From: Desulfurivibrionaceae bacterium
GTDB lineage: Bacteria; Desulfobacterota; Desulfobulbia; Desulfobulbales; UBA5123
DNA length: 34,831 nt
Direction: 5' to 3'
NCBI GenBank assembly: GCA_030145325.1
Contig: JAQYVW010000030.1
Span: 1-34,831 of the forward strand
The translations under genes were made by a program, and so were the position numbers. The notes beneath the pieces were generated by a model, which had not been told where the DNA came from, ran no database searches, and saw only the letters and a program-made list of their open reading frames with translations. Shown one piece after another: positions 8,301-16,604 of this stretch (position 1 is its first letter; each line of letters starts with the position of its first letter).

Positions 8301-9575
8301 GCTGTCCACTGCGAGGTTGAGTCGGCCACGGCGCAGCTCGACTCCGGTCTTTTTCGACCCTTGGCGGCGGGTGATCAACTGCTCGACCCCGTCCACCGCC
8401 ACCCTGCCCAGGGCAATGGCCGGGTTCATTTCCAGACGCCAGTTGTTGTTCTTTTTTCCGGAGATATTGTCCTGGATGGTATAGCCGGAGCCGTCGAACC
8501 GCAGCCAGAGCTCGCGGTTTAAGATTAATTGATCTGGGGCTGGATGCGGATCCCCCCTCTTGATCTCCTGAAAACGGATGGTTTCTCCGCCTAACATCTG
8601 ATAGGCAGGGAATTTTTGCCAAATTTTGGGGGCAGAGGTACGGAGGGGATCAATGGGGGTGCCCCCTGTTATTTCGACGATGCGGATATTCGGGTGGCCG
8701 GAAAACAGCCAGACCTCCCGGTCTGGCCAGAAGCCGTCATGGGGTTGGGTGAAGGTGAGATCCCGGAGCTGGCCCAGGTCGCGCAGGGTGAGGGAGAAGG
8801 AAAACCGGCCCGGTTTGACCTGAACCCGCATTTCGCCATTCTGTTCGAGTTTACTGGGCAGGGAGGCGGTCAGGGACAGGGGGATAAATCTGTCCGGGGC
8901 GTAGATGGGACCCAGGCGGATCTCTCTGGCTGAACCGGCCACCTCAAGAGTACCATAGACCGTGAGTTGGGCCGGGATTGTATCGTCAATGAGCCGGAAG
9001 GCCTGGACCTTGAGGCGGTTTTCGATCTTCTCCTCTTTGTGGGTGGTTTTCAGCCACAAGCGGCCGGATGAATCCAGCTGGGGGAAGTTGATCTTTTTAC
9101 CATTAACCTGCAGTGAAACCAGTGCTGATTGGCTGGGAACCTGCACGTACTCGGGCAGTTGACGCCATTGAAAACCACCGCTGATGGTATGGTTGCCTGG
9201 CCCCAGTTTCAGCCGGGGCCGGTTGTTTTTTTGCAGAACCACGGCCTGTTTTCCATCAACCATAACCTCCTGAGGCCATTGTCGGGCCGCACCTGGCAAC
9301 TCTATCCAGCCCTGATAATTCAGGTACCAAGATTGTCTGAATGTGCCGCCGGTATCGTCAAGTTCAACCAGTAATTCGGTGGGCCACTGGCACTGTAGTT
9401 GGTCGGCATTGTTATACAGGGGGAGGCAGTGCTGCTCCTCTTGGTGGTCATGGAGAACCCAATCGACCCAGGGGGTAAGATCCGGCGGTATTTTCGGTGC
9501 TTCTTTGGCCAGGCAGAGTGATGCAGAGGCAAATAAGGGCAGGAGAAAAAGTAACAACCAGGAGAGTCTCTTCAT
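5397..9575 (-). CDS. very large envelope protein of unknown function with duplicated periplasmic module
   Basis: I do not recognise a named family for this 1392-residue protein. It starts with a signal peptide (core LSWLLLFLLPLFASASLCL). A long beta-rich stretch follows to about 470, then a cluster of hydrophobic segments (about 475-580), a linker, further hydrophobic segments that resemble a second export signal (about 694-755, ending LLAPTVARA), a second beta-rich periplasmic stretch (about 760-1180), and several C-terminal membrane segments (about 1183-1345). Two parts look homologous: LPGAARQW (93-100) with MVDGKQ after it, and LPGNAKQW (809-816) with SMDGNP after it, each preceded by a cysteine pair (50/62 and 774/778). 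ATG at 9575 is chosen because GAGGA lies about 8 bases upstream and a signal peptide follows. The gene stands alone, convergent with the HD-GYP gene. An envelope or surface structural role is possible but unproven. Confidence 0.8.
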   Translation of the reverse strand: MKRLSWLLLFLLPLFASASLCLAKEAPKIPPDLTPWVDWVLHDHQEEQHCLPLYNNADQLQCQWPTELLVELDDTGGTFRQSWYLNYQGWIELPGAARQWPQEVMVDGKQAVVLQKNNRPRLKLGPGNHTISGGFQWRQLPEYVQVPSQSALVSLQVNGKKINFPQLDSSGRLWLKTTHKEEKIENRLKVQAFRLIDDTIPAQLTVYGTLEVAGSAREIRLGPIYAPDRFIPLSLTASLPSKLEQNGEMRVQVKPGRFSFSLTLRDLGQLRDLTFTQPHDGFWPDREVWLFSGHPNIRIVEITGGTPIDPLRTSAPKIWQKFPAYQMLGGETIRFQEIKRGDPHPAPDQLILNRELWLRFDGSGYTIQDNISGKKNNNWRLEMNPAIALGRVAVDGVEQLITRRQGSKKTGVELRRGRLNLAVDSGYQGNIATLPATGWDHDFQKVSGHLRLPPGWKLISASGIDQIPGTWVKKWTLLDFFIVLIFTIAMAKLFSKPLALVAFLTMVLTFHEPGAPRYVWLALLIGFALLKNLDGGKLRQVVKGYQALTLLILILLAIPYSITTLRVGIYPQLAHPWISMSDYSQQNRQAMKKSRPMTLAEKGSGLKAPEMRDMAQTADGISKKAARRLTEPMGGMNGLNRNLKTSSQVNQYDPKSLTQTGPGLPQWQPFQTIPFSWSGPVHRDQVISLWLIGPKTNLVLAFVRVFLIIALGLSMFGLGYNRGQGINFNRLKPLLLLPLFLVPLLAPTVARANEIPSQPLLDELQQRLLEKDDCFPNCADISEMRINIDPQKLTISLTAESDLAAAFPLPGNAKQWLPQQVSMDGNPCQALFRKANSLWVMAPAGKHHFELRGRIGKQNTLQLPFPLKPHRAVAKARGWSVDGIHPDGSFDKQLQFKRIVEHHGQQGEILETGLLPPFARVEREILLGLTWKVVTKVQRIKGSSGSAMILNIPLLPGESVTSEGVRIQDKTVQVNMAGNQNLFRWESFLEPSDTIVLRHPNTSHWTEVWKVDASPIFHLETSGIPVIQHQEGNRWLPTWHPWPKEEVVLTVSRPKGIEGQTLTIEKSHLSLHPGQRSTDGVLRLTIKSSQGGQHSLSLPEDASLQEVKIDGRVQPIRQEGRQVILPIHPGNQEVELQWRQATGMSMRYTTPSIDLNSPSVNASVDLHLPHNRWPLFMGGEQLVGPAILFWSALIIILLVAFGLSKSGLTPLHFYQWLLLGIGLSMSNLGASLAVVGWLITLDQRKKAAKLDKQLFNLIQVGIVFLTVMAMASLVFAISQGLIGHPDMNIVGNGSRRNLLRWYQDVSGPMLPRAWVFSLPMLTYRLAMLAWALWVSFGLLKVLKWGWQRFTEPTIWYGSTQKKPLLRPNKAEEQANPASSTINGDENQEPADK

Positions 9576-9847
9576 CGCGGAATCCTCGGAGGCGGTGACA
9601 CTGTTTGCTTGGCGTCGCTTAACCACCATTTCTTGCAGGTAAGCTGCTGAGCAGGGTGGAGATGTTATCCGGCACTGCGCTGAGTCATGTCGTTTCTCTC
9701 TGTATCTATACTAATCGCTGCTAGCTCCGATGATCTTCCTTGTCTATGCTCAGTGATGAGTAATGCAAAAGTCTACCAGGAAAATACGGAAGTGTGAACC
9801 CCGGTGGTGCTCTTAAGGCAATCCGTGCTGTTTTATGAGCAACAAGA

Positions 9848-10498
9848 TTACCTTGTTTCTTTCTTCCCGCTCAGCAACAGCACAGGGTAGTCATGTTCCT
9901 TGCCGTCGTTGCCTTCCTTGTGGATTACGTGGGCGGTCTCAACGGTCAGTTCGATAAAACCTGCTGCTTCGGCAAAGGTGAGGAGTTCACTGGTTGAGAA
10001 TCCCAGATGGGCGACGCCGGTGGAGTCGCTGTGGAAGGTGCCGTCTTCGCGGGCAAGATCGGCCAAGGCTATGCGACCGCCCGGTGTAAGGTGATCGTGT
10101 AAGGTGCGCATCAGTTTGTCGATATCCTCGACATGGTGCAGGGTCATGCTGCTGAAGATGAGTTGAAAGCGCTGTCCAGACAATGGTTCGCGGGTCAGAT
10201 CGACAGACTTGGTGGTTATGTTGTCGATCTGTAATATTTTAATTTTCTTGTCTAATTCCTTCAGCATGCCGGTGGAGATGTCGGTGGCGAGAACGCTTTG
10301 CAGGTGCGGGGCAAGAAGGGCGGTGACCAGGCCGGTGCCGCAGCCGAATTCCATGGCGGTCATGGTTCGGGTCGGGGCTATGCGGTTTGTGATCGACCGG
10401 GCCACCCCTTTGGCCAACTCCACCCGTAACGGTTTGTCCCAGTCGGCGGCGGCCTCATCGAAAAGCTCGGTGGCCTTGTTATTACTGTTTTTTGGCAC
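9848..10498 (-). CDS. class I SAM-dependent methyltransferase
   Basis: This 216-residue cytoplasmic protein has a Rossmann methyltransferase fold. Motif I is MEFGCGTGLVTALL (about residues 50-63), the acidic end of strand 2 is in LATDIST, and the FSSMTLHHVEDID segment corresponds to the later motifs of UbiE/Methyltransf_11-type enzymes. The substrate cannot be read from the sequence. The start is GTG at 10498, supported by an AGAAGGA Shine-Dalgarno about seven bases upstream; the ATG nearby is out of frame. It lies 29 bp after ktrA on the same strand, so it may be the last gene of the abl-ktr run. The 272 bp between it and the large envelope gene show no gene. Confidence 0.85.
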   Translation of the reverse strand: MPKNSNNKATELFDEAAADWDKPLRVELAKGVARSITNRIAPTRTMTAMEFGCGTGLVTALLAPHLQSVLATDISTGMLKELDKKIKILQIDNITTKSVDLTREPLSGQRFQLIFSSMTLHHVEDIDKLMRTLHDHLTPGGRIALADLAREDGTFHSDSTGVAHLGFSTSELLTFAEAAGFIELTVETAHVIHKEGNDGKEHDYPVLLLSGKKETR

Positions 10499-10527
10499 TG
10501 TCCATCCTTCTCTGTGGTCATCGCATT

Positions 10528-11184
10528 CTAGGAATGCAGTTTACCTAGTTGTTCAATGTGGCCGATGGTGACCAGAACGTCCCCGGCCTTCAGTTCTTGA
10601 TCCGCTTTGGGGATGAACTTGAATTTCTCCGATCCGGCTGAGCGGGTGGCGATGACCTGGATATTGTACCGGTTGGTGAGGTCTATCTCTCGTAATGTTT
10701 TTCCGGCCCATTCATCAATGACCACCTCTTTGATGACCATCTCCTTATCAAAGGGTAGATGTTCGATAAAGCCGGGGATGGCCATTCGGTTTGCCAGTTG
10801 TTTGGCGGCCAGATGTTCGGGCATTACCACTTTATCAACGCCTATTTTCTGGAGCAATTTTTCATGGTCGCCGTTGATGGCCTTGACCCAGACAACCTTT
10901 ACGCCAAGCTCCTTCAGGTACATGGAAATCATGGCGCTGGAGGCAATGGAATCTCCGACGCTGATTAAGACGTGGGTAAGATCTGCCATCCCCATCTGTT
11001 CTAGAGTTGTTTTGTCGCTGGCGTCGGCTTGAAACACCTGGCTGAAGACGTGTTGAGCTCGCTTGATGTTATCGGGGTTAACGTCGATTCCCACCACCGT
11101 GTGGCCTAGTTCCATCAATGTTTTACCGAACTTGTAACCGAATTTGCCAAGGCCGATGACACCGGCTTGCAGAGTATTAGTCAT
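10528..11184 (-). CDS. ktrA: KtrA/TrkA-type RCK regulatory subunit of K+ uptake
   Basis: This 218-residue protein has a single RCK_N Rossmann domain (GLGKFG at residues 11-16, acidic ribose-binding Asp34 in VVGIDVN) and a C-terminal RCK_C domain (about 140-218, ending KAGDVLVTIGHIEQL). One RCK pair of this length fits KtrA, an octameric nucleotide-gated ring, rather than the double-length enterobacterial TrkA. It sits on the cytoplasmic face of the KtrB channel and gates it in response to ATP/ADP or NAD(H). A strong AGGAGA lies just before the ATG. The gene lies 14 bp after ktrB and is evidently cotranscribed with it. Confidence 0.92.
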   Translation of the reverse strand: MTNTLQAGVIGLGKFGYKFGKTLMELGHTVVGIDVNPDNIKRAQHVFSQVFQADASDKTTLEQMGMADLTHVLISVGDSIASSAMISMYLKELGVKVVWVKAINGDHEKLLQKIGVDKVVMPEHLAAKQLANRMAIPGFIEHLPFDKEMVIKEVVIDEWAGKTLREIDLTNRYNIQVIATRSAGSEKFKFIPKADQELKAGDVLVTIGHIEQLGKLHS

Positions 11185-11198
11185 TTTTTTCTCCTAGC

Positions 11199-12560
11199 TT
11201 ATCCTATCAGCATGTTTTCTTCGGGCCAATCGTAAAACAGTTCTTCTTGAAAGCTCTGGATCGCGACTAGAAAGACGATTGGTCCTAAGCGACCGATGAA
11301 CATCAGGGAGGTAATGATGCTCTTGCCAACCATGGAGAGTTTCGGGGTTATGCCGGTGCTCAAGCCCACGGTGCCAAAGGCTGATACCGCTTCGAAAAAC
11401 AGATCCAGAAAAAGCCCCCTGGCTTCGGGATGGGGGATGTCGCCGCCTTCGCTGATGGTGAGAAGGAGGGTGGCGAAAGTAATAATGCTGGTGGCAAAGA
11501 CAAGCAGGATCAGTGCCTTGTTTACGGAATCGCTGTTGAGGGCAAATCTGCCCATCACCGCCTGGCGGCGACCCTTGATCTGGGAATGGACAAAGGCGGT
11601 GAGGGCACGGAAGGTGGTGACCTTGATCCCGCCAGCGCAAGAACCGGGAGCGCCGCCGATGAACATCAGCATCATCATCACCAGGAGGGAAACATTGGTC
11701 ATGTGGTTAATGTCAACGCTGTTGAAACCAGCGGTGCGGCAGGTTACGGACTGGAAAAGAGCGGTGAGCAATGCTTCTCCGGTAAGCATATGACTATTGA
11801 AGCCGATGGATTCTGCCGCGTAAATGGCGATCCATCCGAAAATAATCAGAAAAATGCTAGTTTTTATGACCACTTGCGCATAATTGCTCAGTTTCCTGCC
11901 CTGGTTTTTTACGATGGGTTGGAATTTACGTGCTGCGCAGGCCTGTAATTCCACCAACACCGAAAAGCCGATGCCGCCAAGGATGATCAGGAGCATGAAA
12001 ACCAGATTGATTCCCCAGTTCCCTCGCCAGTTGCTGAGGCTGTTGCTGTATAAAGAGAAGCCGGCATTGCAGAAGGCGGAGACAGCGTGAAAAAGGGCTG
12101 AGTATGGGGGGAAGTCCTTTGGGGCCTGGATGAATAGGAAAAAAGCGCCAACGGCCTCGATGGTCAGGGTCCAGAGGACGATGCGAATGAGAAATTTGCC
12201 AAGATGGAAGGCTGGGTCATGGAGCAGGCTCTGGCCCACCGCGATCCGGTCACTCAGGGAAACGTGTCGTCGCCAGAGATAGAAGGCCAGGCCGGTAAAG
12301 GTCATAATCCCTAACCCCCCCACTTGAATAAGGGCGAGGATGACGGTTTGCCCGAAGCGACTAAAGAAGGTACCGGTATCAACCACACTTAAGCCGGTGA
12401 CGCAGGTTGCTGAAGTAGCGGTAAAAAGTGCATCTATCCAGGAGATCGGGGCGGACGTAAGGCTGATGCTGCAGTGCAGGAGGGCAGCACCGGTGATAAT
12501 GACTAGCCCGAAGAATAGTATTGGCAGGGCGTATGGCGGTATTGATGAAGGGGTTTTCAT
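11199..12560 (-). CDS. ktrB: KtrB/TrkH-type K+ translocating membrane subunit
   Basis: The 453-residue integral membrane protein has the four-fold repeated pore (M1-P-M2) pattern of the Trk/Ktr/HKT superfamily. The four filter segments are visible as TSATCVTGLSVVD, SAFCNAGFSLYS, TCRTAGFNSVD and SAFGTVGLSTG, each with the expected glycine. It conducts K+ (usually coupled to Na+ in the Ktr systems) under control of the adjacent KtrA. I use ATG at 12560, which puts the first membrane segment where family members have it; GTG at 12635 would add 25 mainly polar residues, and neither start has a convincing Shine-Dalgarno. Upstream on the same strand are the beta-lysine osmolyte genes, in keeping with a role in osmotic stress. 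Confidence 0.9.
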   Translation of the reverse strand: MKTPSSIPPYALPILFFGLVIITGAALLHCSISLTSAPISWIDALFTATSATCVTGLSVVDTGTFFSRFGQTVILALIQVGGLGIMTFTGLAFYLWRRHVSLSDRIAVGQSLLHDPAFHLGKFLIRIVLWTLTIEAVGAFFLFIQAPKDFPPYSALFHAVSAFCNAGFSLYSNSLSNWRGNWGINLVFMLLIILGGIGFSVLVELQACAARKFQPIVKNQGRKLSNYAQVVIKTSIFLIIFGWIAIYAAESIGFNSHMLTGEALLTALFQSVTCRTAGFNSVDINHMTNVSLLVMMMLMFIGGAPGSCAGGIKVTTFRALTAFVHSQIKGRRQAVMGRFALNSDSVNKALILLVFATSIITFATLLLTISEGGDIPHPEARGLFLDLFFEAVSAFGTVGLSTGITPKLSMVGKSIITSLMFIGRLGPIVFLVAIQSFQEELFYDWPEENMLIG

Positions 12561-12721
12561 AACAGGAACGAGTTCGAGGATATGACGCTGCTCGATTTTG
12601 TTAAGGAACGGGTGGTAATAATTAGTGTTTAGCACTCATAGCGCGATGGCAATGTGAACGCAATAGAAAAGATGCGAGGGCAGGTCTTGCTCTGGGCAGT
12701 TGCCAGCGGCATCGGCGCTTT

Positions 12722-13555
12722 TTATAAAAGCTGTTTATGCCAAACCTGCATGCTTTCGATGCGCCCGCAGATCTGGGTGTTGTTGATCAGGGTGCCGCCG
12801 TGCTGATAGTTGGCGCGAGCAAAGGTTATGTTCATGCCGGTGGAGAGCGCGCGCGCGATGGTGTAGGCTGTGGTCATGCCCCGAAGGCGTAATTCCCTAT
12901 CCATGGTGGCCAGGAGTTTCCCGGCCAGGCCTTGCTGGCGGTGTTTGGGCATGGTGAGAAAATCGGTCATCTCCACGTTGCCGCTGCGTTGATATTGCTC
13001 AGCCGAGGCCAGTGCGGCAAGTTCCTGATCATGCCAGACGCCGAAGTAGGTGACATGCTCAGCCATGGTGGCAGCGAGGAAGGCCGGGTCGTGTACCGGG
13101 AAGGGATAGGATGGAAAGATGGTTTGGTAGCACGCGGCCATGGCGGAGCAGTCGTTGGTGGTGCAGACCCTGGTCGTGTATTTTTCGGCCATGTCCTGAT
13201 CCTGGCTGATGGCGGTTCCCTGGGCCAGGGCAAGGATCTTGTCGCTTTCTTCGCGGCGGGAGTCATGGGCCCGCTCTGCGTCAAAGTACTTAGCCATGAA
13301 ATGACCGTCTTCGGTGCCTTTAAAAAAGTTAGGGATCAGGGCTTCGGTGCAAAAGCCGTCATCGATAAAGGCGGTGGTCCAGCGCGCAGGTACCTTAGCA
13401 AAAATCTTGCCGTAGGTGTTCTTGGTTGCCAGTTTATTGATCTGTGGCAACAGATCCGGCATGTCAGCGTCAGCCAGTTCCATCAGGTAGACGCGGTCAC
13501 TGTCGGGGCCATGTTGAATGGTGGAGTGGCCCCAGTTGAGTATCTGATCAGGCAT
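12722..13555 (-). CDS. ablB: AblB, beta-lysine N6-acetyltransferase
   Basis: This 277-residue protein acetylates beta-lysine to N6-acetyl-beta-lysine, a compatible solute known from methanogens and some bacteria. The C-terminal half (about 130-270) is a GNAT fold with a recognisable acetyl-CoA loop ([17 protein letters not shown]) and the family segment [28 protein letters not shown]. The N-terminal part (for example [18 protein letters not shown]) is typical of AblB. Its ATG overlaps the ablA stop by 8 bases, giving the standard ablA-ablB operon. The identity is strongly supported by this pairing. Confidence 0.93.
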   Translation of the reverse strand: MPDQILNWGHSTIQHGPDSDRVYLMELADADMPDLLPQINKLATKNTYGKIFAKVPARWTTAFIDDGFCTEALIPNFFKGTEDGHFMAKYFDAERAHDSRREESDKILALAQGTAISQDQDMAEKYTTRVCTTNDCSAMAACYQTIFPSYPFPVHDPAFLAATMAEHVTYFGVWHDQELAALASAEQYQRSGNVEMTDFLTMPKHRQQGLAGKLLATMDRELRLRGMTTAYTIARALSTGMNITFARANYQHGGTLINNTQICGRIESMQVWHKQLL

Positions 13556-14882
13556 CGTCGCGACGCTCCATGCGTTCGTTGGTTTCCGGGGTCAAGGTGG
13601 TGGTGTCTTCGTAGTCGGCCAGCAAGCTTGAGATGCCGATGGCCTGGGTGTCGTCATCGGCTGCAGCCAGCGGCAACTGTAGGTGGCACTCATCACAGTT
13701 GCGGTTGCAGAAAAATGGCTCGTAAGAGTCCGGTTCCTTGTAGGTGCTGATAACCCCTTCGTAGTTGCGCAGGATCACCTTGTTGGTGGACCAGGAGATA
13801 AGATAGTTGGGCATCACCGGGATCTTGCCGCCGCCGCCCGGGGCATCAATCACATAGGTAGGCACAGCAAAACCTGAGGTGTGGCCGATGAGGTTCTCGA
13901 TGATCTCAATACCCTTACCCACCGGGGTGCGGAAATGGCTCAACCCCTCGGAAAGATCGCACTGGTAAAGGTAGTAAGGTCGCACCCGGTTCATGACCAG
14001 TTTTTGGACCAGACTTTTCATGATTCGTGGACAGTCGTTCACCCCGGCCAGCAACACCGATTGGTTACCCAGCGGAATTCCGGCGTTGGCGAGTTTTGCC
14101 AAGGCACGGCTGGCGCGAGGGGTGATTTCGCGGGGATGGTTGAAATGGGTGTTAATCCACAGCGGATGATGTTTTTTGAGGATATTCACCAGATCATCGG
14201 TAATTCGTTGTGGTAGTACCACCGGGGTACGGGTGCCGATGCGGATCACCTCCACGTGTTCGATGGCGCTTAGTTCGCCCAGCAACCAGTCAATCAATTC
14301 ATCGCTGAGCAGAAAAGGATCACCGCCGGAGAGCAATACATCTCTTACCTCCGGGGTGTTGCGGATGTATTCGATGCCGGCCAGTAAGTTTTTTTTGTCA
14401 GGGATGGAGTCCACGTCGCCCACCTTGCGTTTGCGGGTGCAGTGGCGGCAGTACATGGAACAGAGGTTTGAAACATGAAATAGCACTCGGTCAGGATATC
14501 GATGCGTGAGTCCTTCCACCGGGCTGTCTTTGTCTTCAGCCAGGGGGTCGGTGCAATCGCAGCGACTGATGTGCAGTTCGGCCGGATCGGGAACAGACTG
14601 CCTGAAGATAGGATCGTTTTCAAAGTCGTAGCGGTTGATTAGGGAGAAATAATAGGGGGTGATGGACATGGGGAAATGGTCCATGGTCCGTTTCAGCTCC
14701 TCTCTTCTTTCCTTAGGAAATTCGATGTCCAGCAATCGTTCGACGGTGTCCAGTTTCTTGATCGAGTGACGCAGGTGCCAGCGCCAGTCGTCCCATTGTG
14801 AAGCGGTGGAGTCTGGGTAGAGAGCGGGGGTGGAAGGACTGGGGGTAGTGCCGGTTGCCGGTGATTCCTGATCTAAGGACAT
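13548..14882 (-). CDS. ablA: AblA, lysine 2,3-aminomutase (radical SAM)
   Basis: This 444-residue radical-SAM, PLP-dependent enzyme converts L-lysine to L-beta-lysine. The [4Fe-4S] motif CxxxCxxC is CSMYCRHC (Cys141, Cys145, Cys148). [19 protein letters not shown] matches the SAM-contacting GGDP motif, and [18 protein letters not shown] and [15 protein letters not shown] match the KamA family, including the Asp-rich lysine-binding region. A Cys-rich end ([13 protein letters not shown]) resembles the structural zinc region. ATG at 14882 is preceded by AAGGAAG; an in-frame upstream ATG would add 12 residues without a ribosome site. Followed directly by ablB, it is assigned to osmolyte synthesis, not lysine fermentation. 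Confidence 0.95.
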   Translation of the reverse strand: MSLDQESPATGTTPSPSTPALYPDSTASQWDDWRWHLRHSIKKLDTVERLLDIEFPKERREELKRTMDHFPMSITPYYFSLINRYDFENDPIFRQSVPDPAELHISRCDCTDPLAEDKDSPVEGLTHRYPDRVLFHVSNLCSMYCRHCTRKRKVGDVDSIPDKKNLLAGIEYIRNTPEVRDVLLSGGDPFLLSDELIDWLLGELSAIEHVEVIRIGTRTPVVLPQRITDDLVNILKKHHPLWINTHFNHPREITPRASRALAKLANAGIPLGNQSVLLAGVNDCPRIMKSLVQKLVMNRVRPYYLYQCDLSEGLSHFRTPVGKGIEIIENLIGHTSGFAVPTYVIDAPGGGGKIPVMPNYLISWSTNKVILRNYEGVISTYKEPDSYEPFFCNRNCDECHLQLPLAAADDDTQAIGISSLLADYEDTTTLTPETNERMERRDDA

Positions 14883-15136
14883 GATACTTCCTTGTTTGTT
14901 GGCATATCCGGCATACAACTGCCGTGGTTGGGAAAAACCGACGCCATAAGGTAAAGAAGAGATTCTTCGTGGAGAAGAAACGACTAAAAAGGAGAGGCCG
15001 GAAATGCGCAGATTGGAGGACCGTATTGAAATGGTCCGTGCTGTTTATTTGCCAGCTAACATAACAGGTATTAGGTGATAATGCAAATTGGGGTGGGGAG
15101 GTTCGTCTGTAACTGATTGGTATTACATCAAAAGAA
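14883..15136. other. intergenic leader of the abl operon, no gene seen
   Basis: Together with the terminator after it this gap spans about 325 bp between ablA and the small SAP-like gene. I find no convincing ORF with a ribosome site and no RNA gene. It should contain the abl operon promoter, but I cannot pick one with confidence. Confidence 0.4.
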
Positions 15137-15180
15137 ACTTGCTGTTGGCGCAGGCGGGAAGGCCATGACCAACAGCGAGT
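15137..15180 (-). terminator. terminator downstream of the SAP-like gene
   Basis: Bases 15137-15148 pair with 15169-15180 in a 12-bp stem (one G-T pair) around a 20-nt loop. On the minus strand the stem is followed by TTTCTTTTG, so it can terminate the gene that ends at 15208. On the plus strand it is followed by TTTTG, so it may work in both directions and insulate the abl operon. Confidence 0.6.
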
Positions 15181-15207
15181 TTTTGTGGCAGTTGCACTAA
15201 AAGGTGA

Positions 15208-15390
15208 TTAGGCGGTTATGCAATCATTCCGCCAGCAACAGTCGTTTTGGTCGCAGTTGTTATCGGCGGTCTGGAAACATGGATGATTCCCTTCCGTAGC
15301 CTGGATGGCGCGAATCATCTCCGCCTTCTTCATCTTGCCGGGTTTGATTCCCATGGCCTGCGCTCTTTTTTTGATCTCTTGTACGGTCAT
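15208..15390 (-). CDS. small SAP/Rho-N-like protein with Cys-rich tail
   Basis: This 60-residue protein has an N-terminal helix-extended loop-helix of the SAP or Rho N-terminal type (VQEIKKRAQAMGIKPGKMKK then AEMIRAIQ, residues 3-30), a small nucleic-acid-binding motif. A short tail follows with five cysteines (38, 46, 51, 52, 57), which could bind metal. Small SAP-like proteins of this design are seen in sulfate reducers and related bacteria, but no function is established to my knowledge. GGGAGC lies about 7 bases before the ATG, and a terminator follows, so it looks like a monocistronic real gene. Confidence 0.75.
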   Translation of the reverse strand: MTVQEIKKRAQAMGIKPGKMKKAEMIRAIQATEGNHPCFQTADNNCDQNDCCWRNDCITA

Positions 15391-15581
15391 TATTTTGCTC
15401 CCAAATGCAATTAATTAAAAGCAGGATAGTGAATGTTTATATCCAGATCCTGGGTGTTTATAATTTGAAATTAATCAATTTTCGGTACAGAGAGATAGTG
15501 GCACCTAAACAGCGTATTACGACTTTATGGGTTGCAATAAAATGATTATCAGGAAAGTGAATATCTTTGTCAAATAAAAAT

Positions 15582-15948
15582 CTGATTACCACCGAGTTTC
15601 AGCCAAGTTTTTTTAGCCTTTGCAGTTAAAGATTTTCCCATTGACACGCCGCCGAGTACCGGAAAAGTTGCCGAAAAGGAGCAAAAGGTAAGCAAAGCCG
15701 CGAAGTGCGAAGACTCCGACTGTTTGAGTCCGCCCATGGGCGGGCGAGTTTTTTTGATCCCGGCAACTTTGAGGAACGCAGGGTATCCGCCGCAGGCGGA
15801 CAGCAGTGTGGCTTGACCACATGGCGAGTGACACAGGGTGCCTTTTCTTTCGCCGCTTCGCTGCTGGTTCGTTTTCTTTGGGCAAACAAAGAAAATGAAC
15901 ATTAAATGAGATTATTCCTAAAGTTGGCTGAAACTCGCTGGTAATCAG
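15582..15948. mobile_element. 367-bp hairpin-rich element with 29-bp terminal inverted repeats (MITE-like)
   Basis: The ends 15582-15610 and 15920-15948 are inverted copies matching at 27 of 29 positions. Inside there are several strong pairings: 15664-15673 with 15761-15770 (10 bp), 15786-15791 with 15795-15800, 15807-15811 with 15817-15821, 15872-15880 with 15887-15895 (9 bp, 6-nt loop), and a 12-bp palindrome at 15731-15742. Overlapping reading frames in it have no ribosome sites and look non-genuine. The design fits a non-autonomous miniature transposable element or a mobile structured RNA. I see no clear target-site duplication. Its interior resembles, from memory, a hairpin-rich intergenic repeat widespread in Proteobacteria; this could not be checked. 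Confidence 0.6.
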
Positions 15949-15994
15949 AAAGAAAAAAAAGATAAAAGGTTGTTTTTCTTGTCACTGAGGGCAT

Positions 15995-16411
15995 TTATGC
16001 ACCGATGATTTTCACTAGGGCCCTTTTTTTACGACCACCGTCAAACTCTCCGTAAAAGATCTGTTCCCATGGGCCGAAGTCGAGCTGGCCGTCGGTGATT
16101 GCCACCACCACTTCCCGGCCCATGACCTGTCGTTTAAGGTGGGCATCGGCGTTGTCCTCGTAACCGTTGTGCCGGTATTGATTCACCGGTTCGTGGGGAG
16201 CCAGCTTCTCAAGCCACACCTCGTAGTCATGGTGGAGGCCGGACTCGTCATCGTTGATGAAGACTGAGGCGGTGATATGCATGGCGTTGACCAATACCAG
16301 TCCTTCCTTGATGCCGGATGCTTCTAAACATTCATTGACCTGGGGAGTTATGTTGATAAAGGCTCTTCTGGTGGGGATCTCGAACCATAATTCTTTGCGA
16401 TAGCTTTTCAT
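15995..16411 (-). CDS. YjbQ/UPF0047 family protein
   Basis: This 138-residue protein covers the whole UPF0047 (YjbQ) family: an early ...[25 protein letters not shown] region, a conserved [15 protein letters not shown], the [12 protein letters not shown] segment with its histidine, and the C-terminal [20 protein letters not shown]. Members form trimers with a metal-like conserved histidine site. Some have been reported to have weak thiamine-phosphate synthase activity, and the true role is unsettled. GAGAGGAA precedes the ATG. It is divergent from the Cys-rich gene to its right and shows no operon partners. Confidence 0.92.
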   Translation of the reverse strand: MKSYRKELWFEIPTRRAFINITPQVNECLEASGIKEGLVLVNAMHITASVFINDDESGLHHDYEVWLEKLAPHEPVNQYRHNGYEDNADAHLKRQVMGREVVVAITDGQLDFGPWEQIFYGEFDGGRKKRALVKIIGA

Positions 16412-16523
16412 TTATTCCTCTCTATTGGTAATTGTAATCTTGTGCAGATTTTTTGACCATAATTGCCATGAGTGCTTAGCGCTTGTCAAGCAATCAGGTT
16501 GGTGAAATACTGATTGTGACCTA

Positions 16524-16551
16524 TTGACTTGTGCCGGTTATCATCTATCTT
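16524..16551 (+). promoter_or_regulatory. possible sigma-70 promoter of the CW-motif gene
   Basis: TTGACT (16524-16529) is followed after 16 bp by TATCTT (16546-16551), about 55 bp before the ATG at 16605. The -35 has five of six consensus matches and the -10 four of six. Confidence 0.4.
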
Positions 16552-16604
16552 AATATTATCGTTGTTGATAGATTCCTTAAATTTAAGTACTGAAGGTACT
16601 AAAT

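Noticed and set aside
15570-15905. Several overlapping reading frames on both strands in the inverted-repeat element
   Set aside because: They overlap each other in different frames, lack ribosome sites, and are explained by the palindromic, hairpin-rich sequence.
16481-16491. 11-bp palindrome GCTTGTCAAGC between yjbQ-type and CW genes
   Set aside because: Could be an operator, but a single short copy without a known regulator match is not enough.
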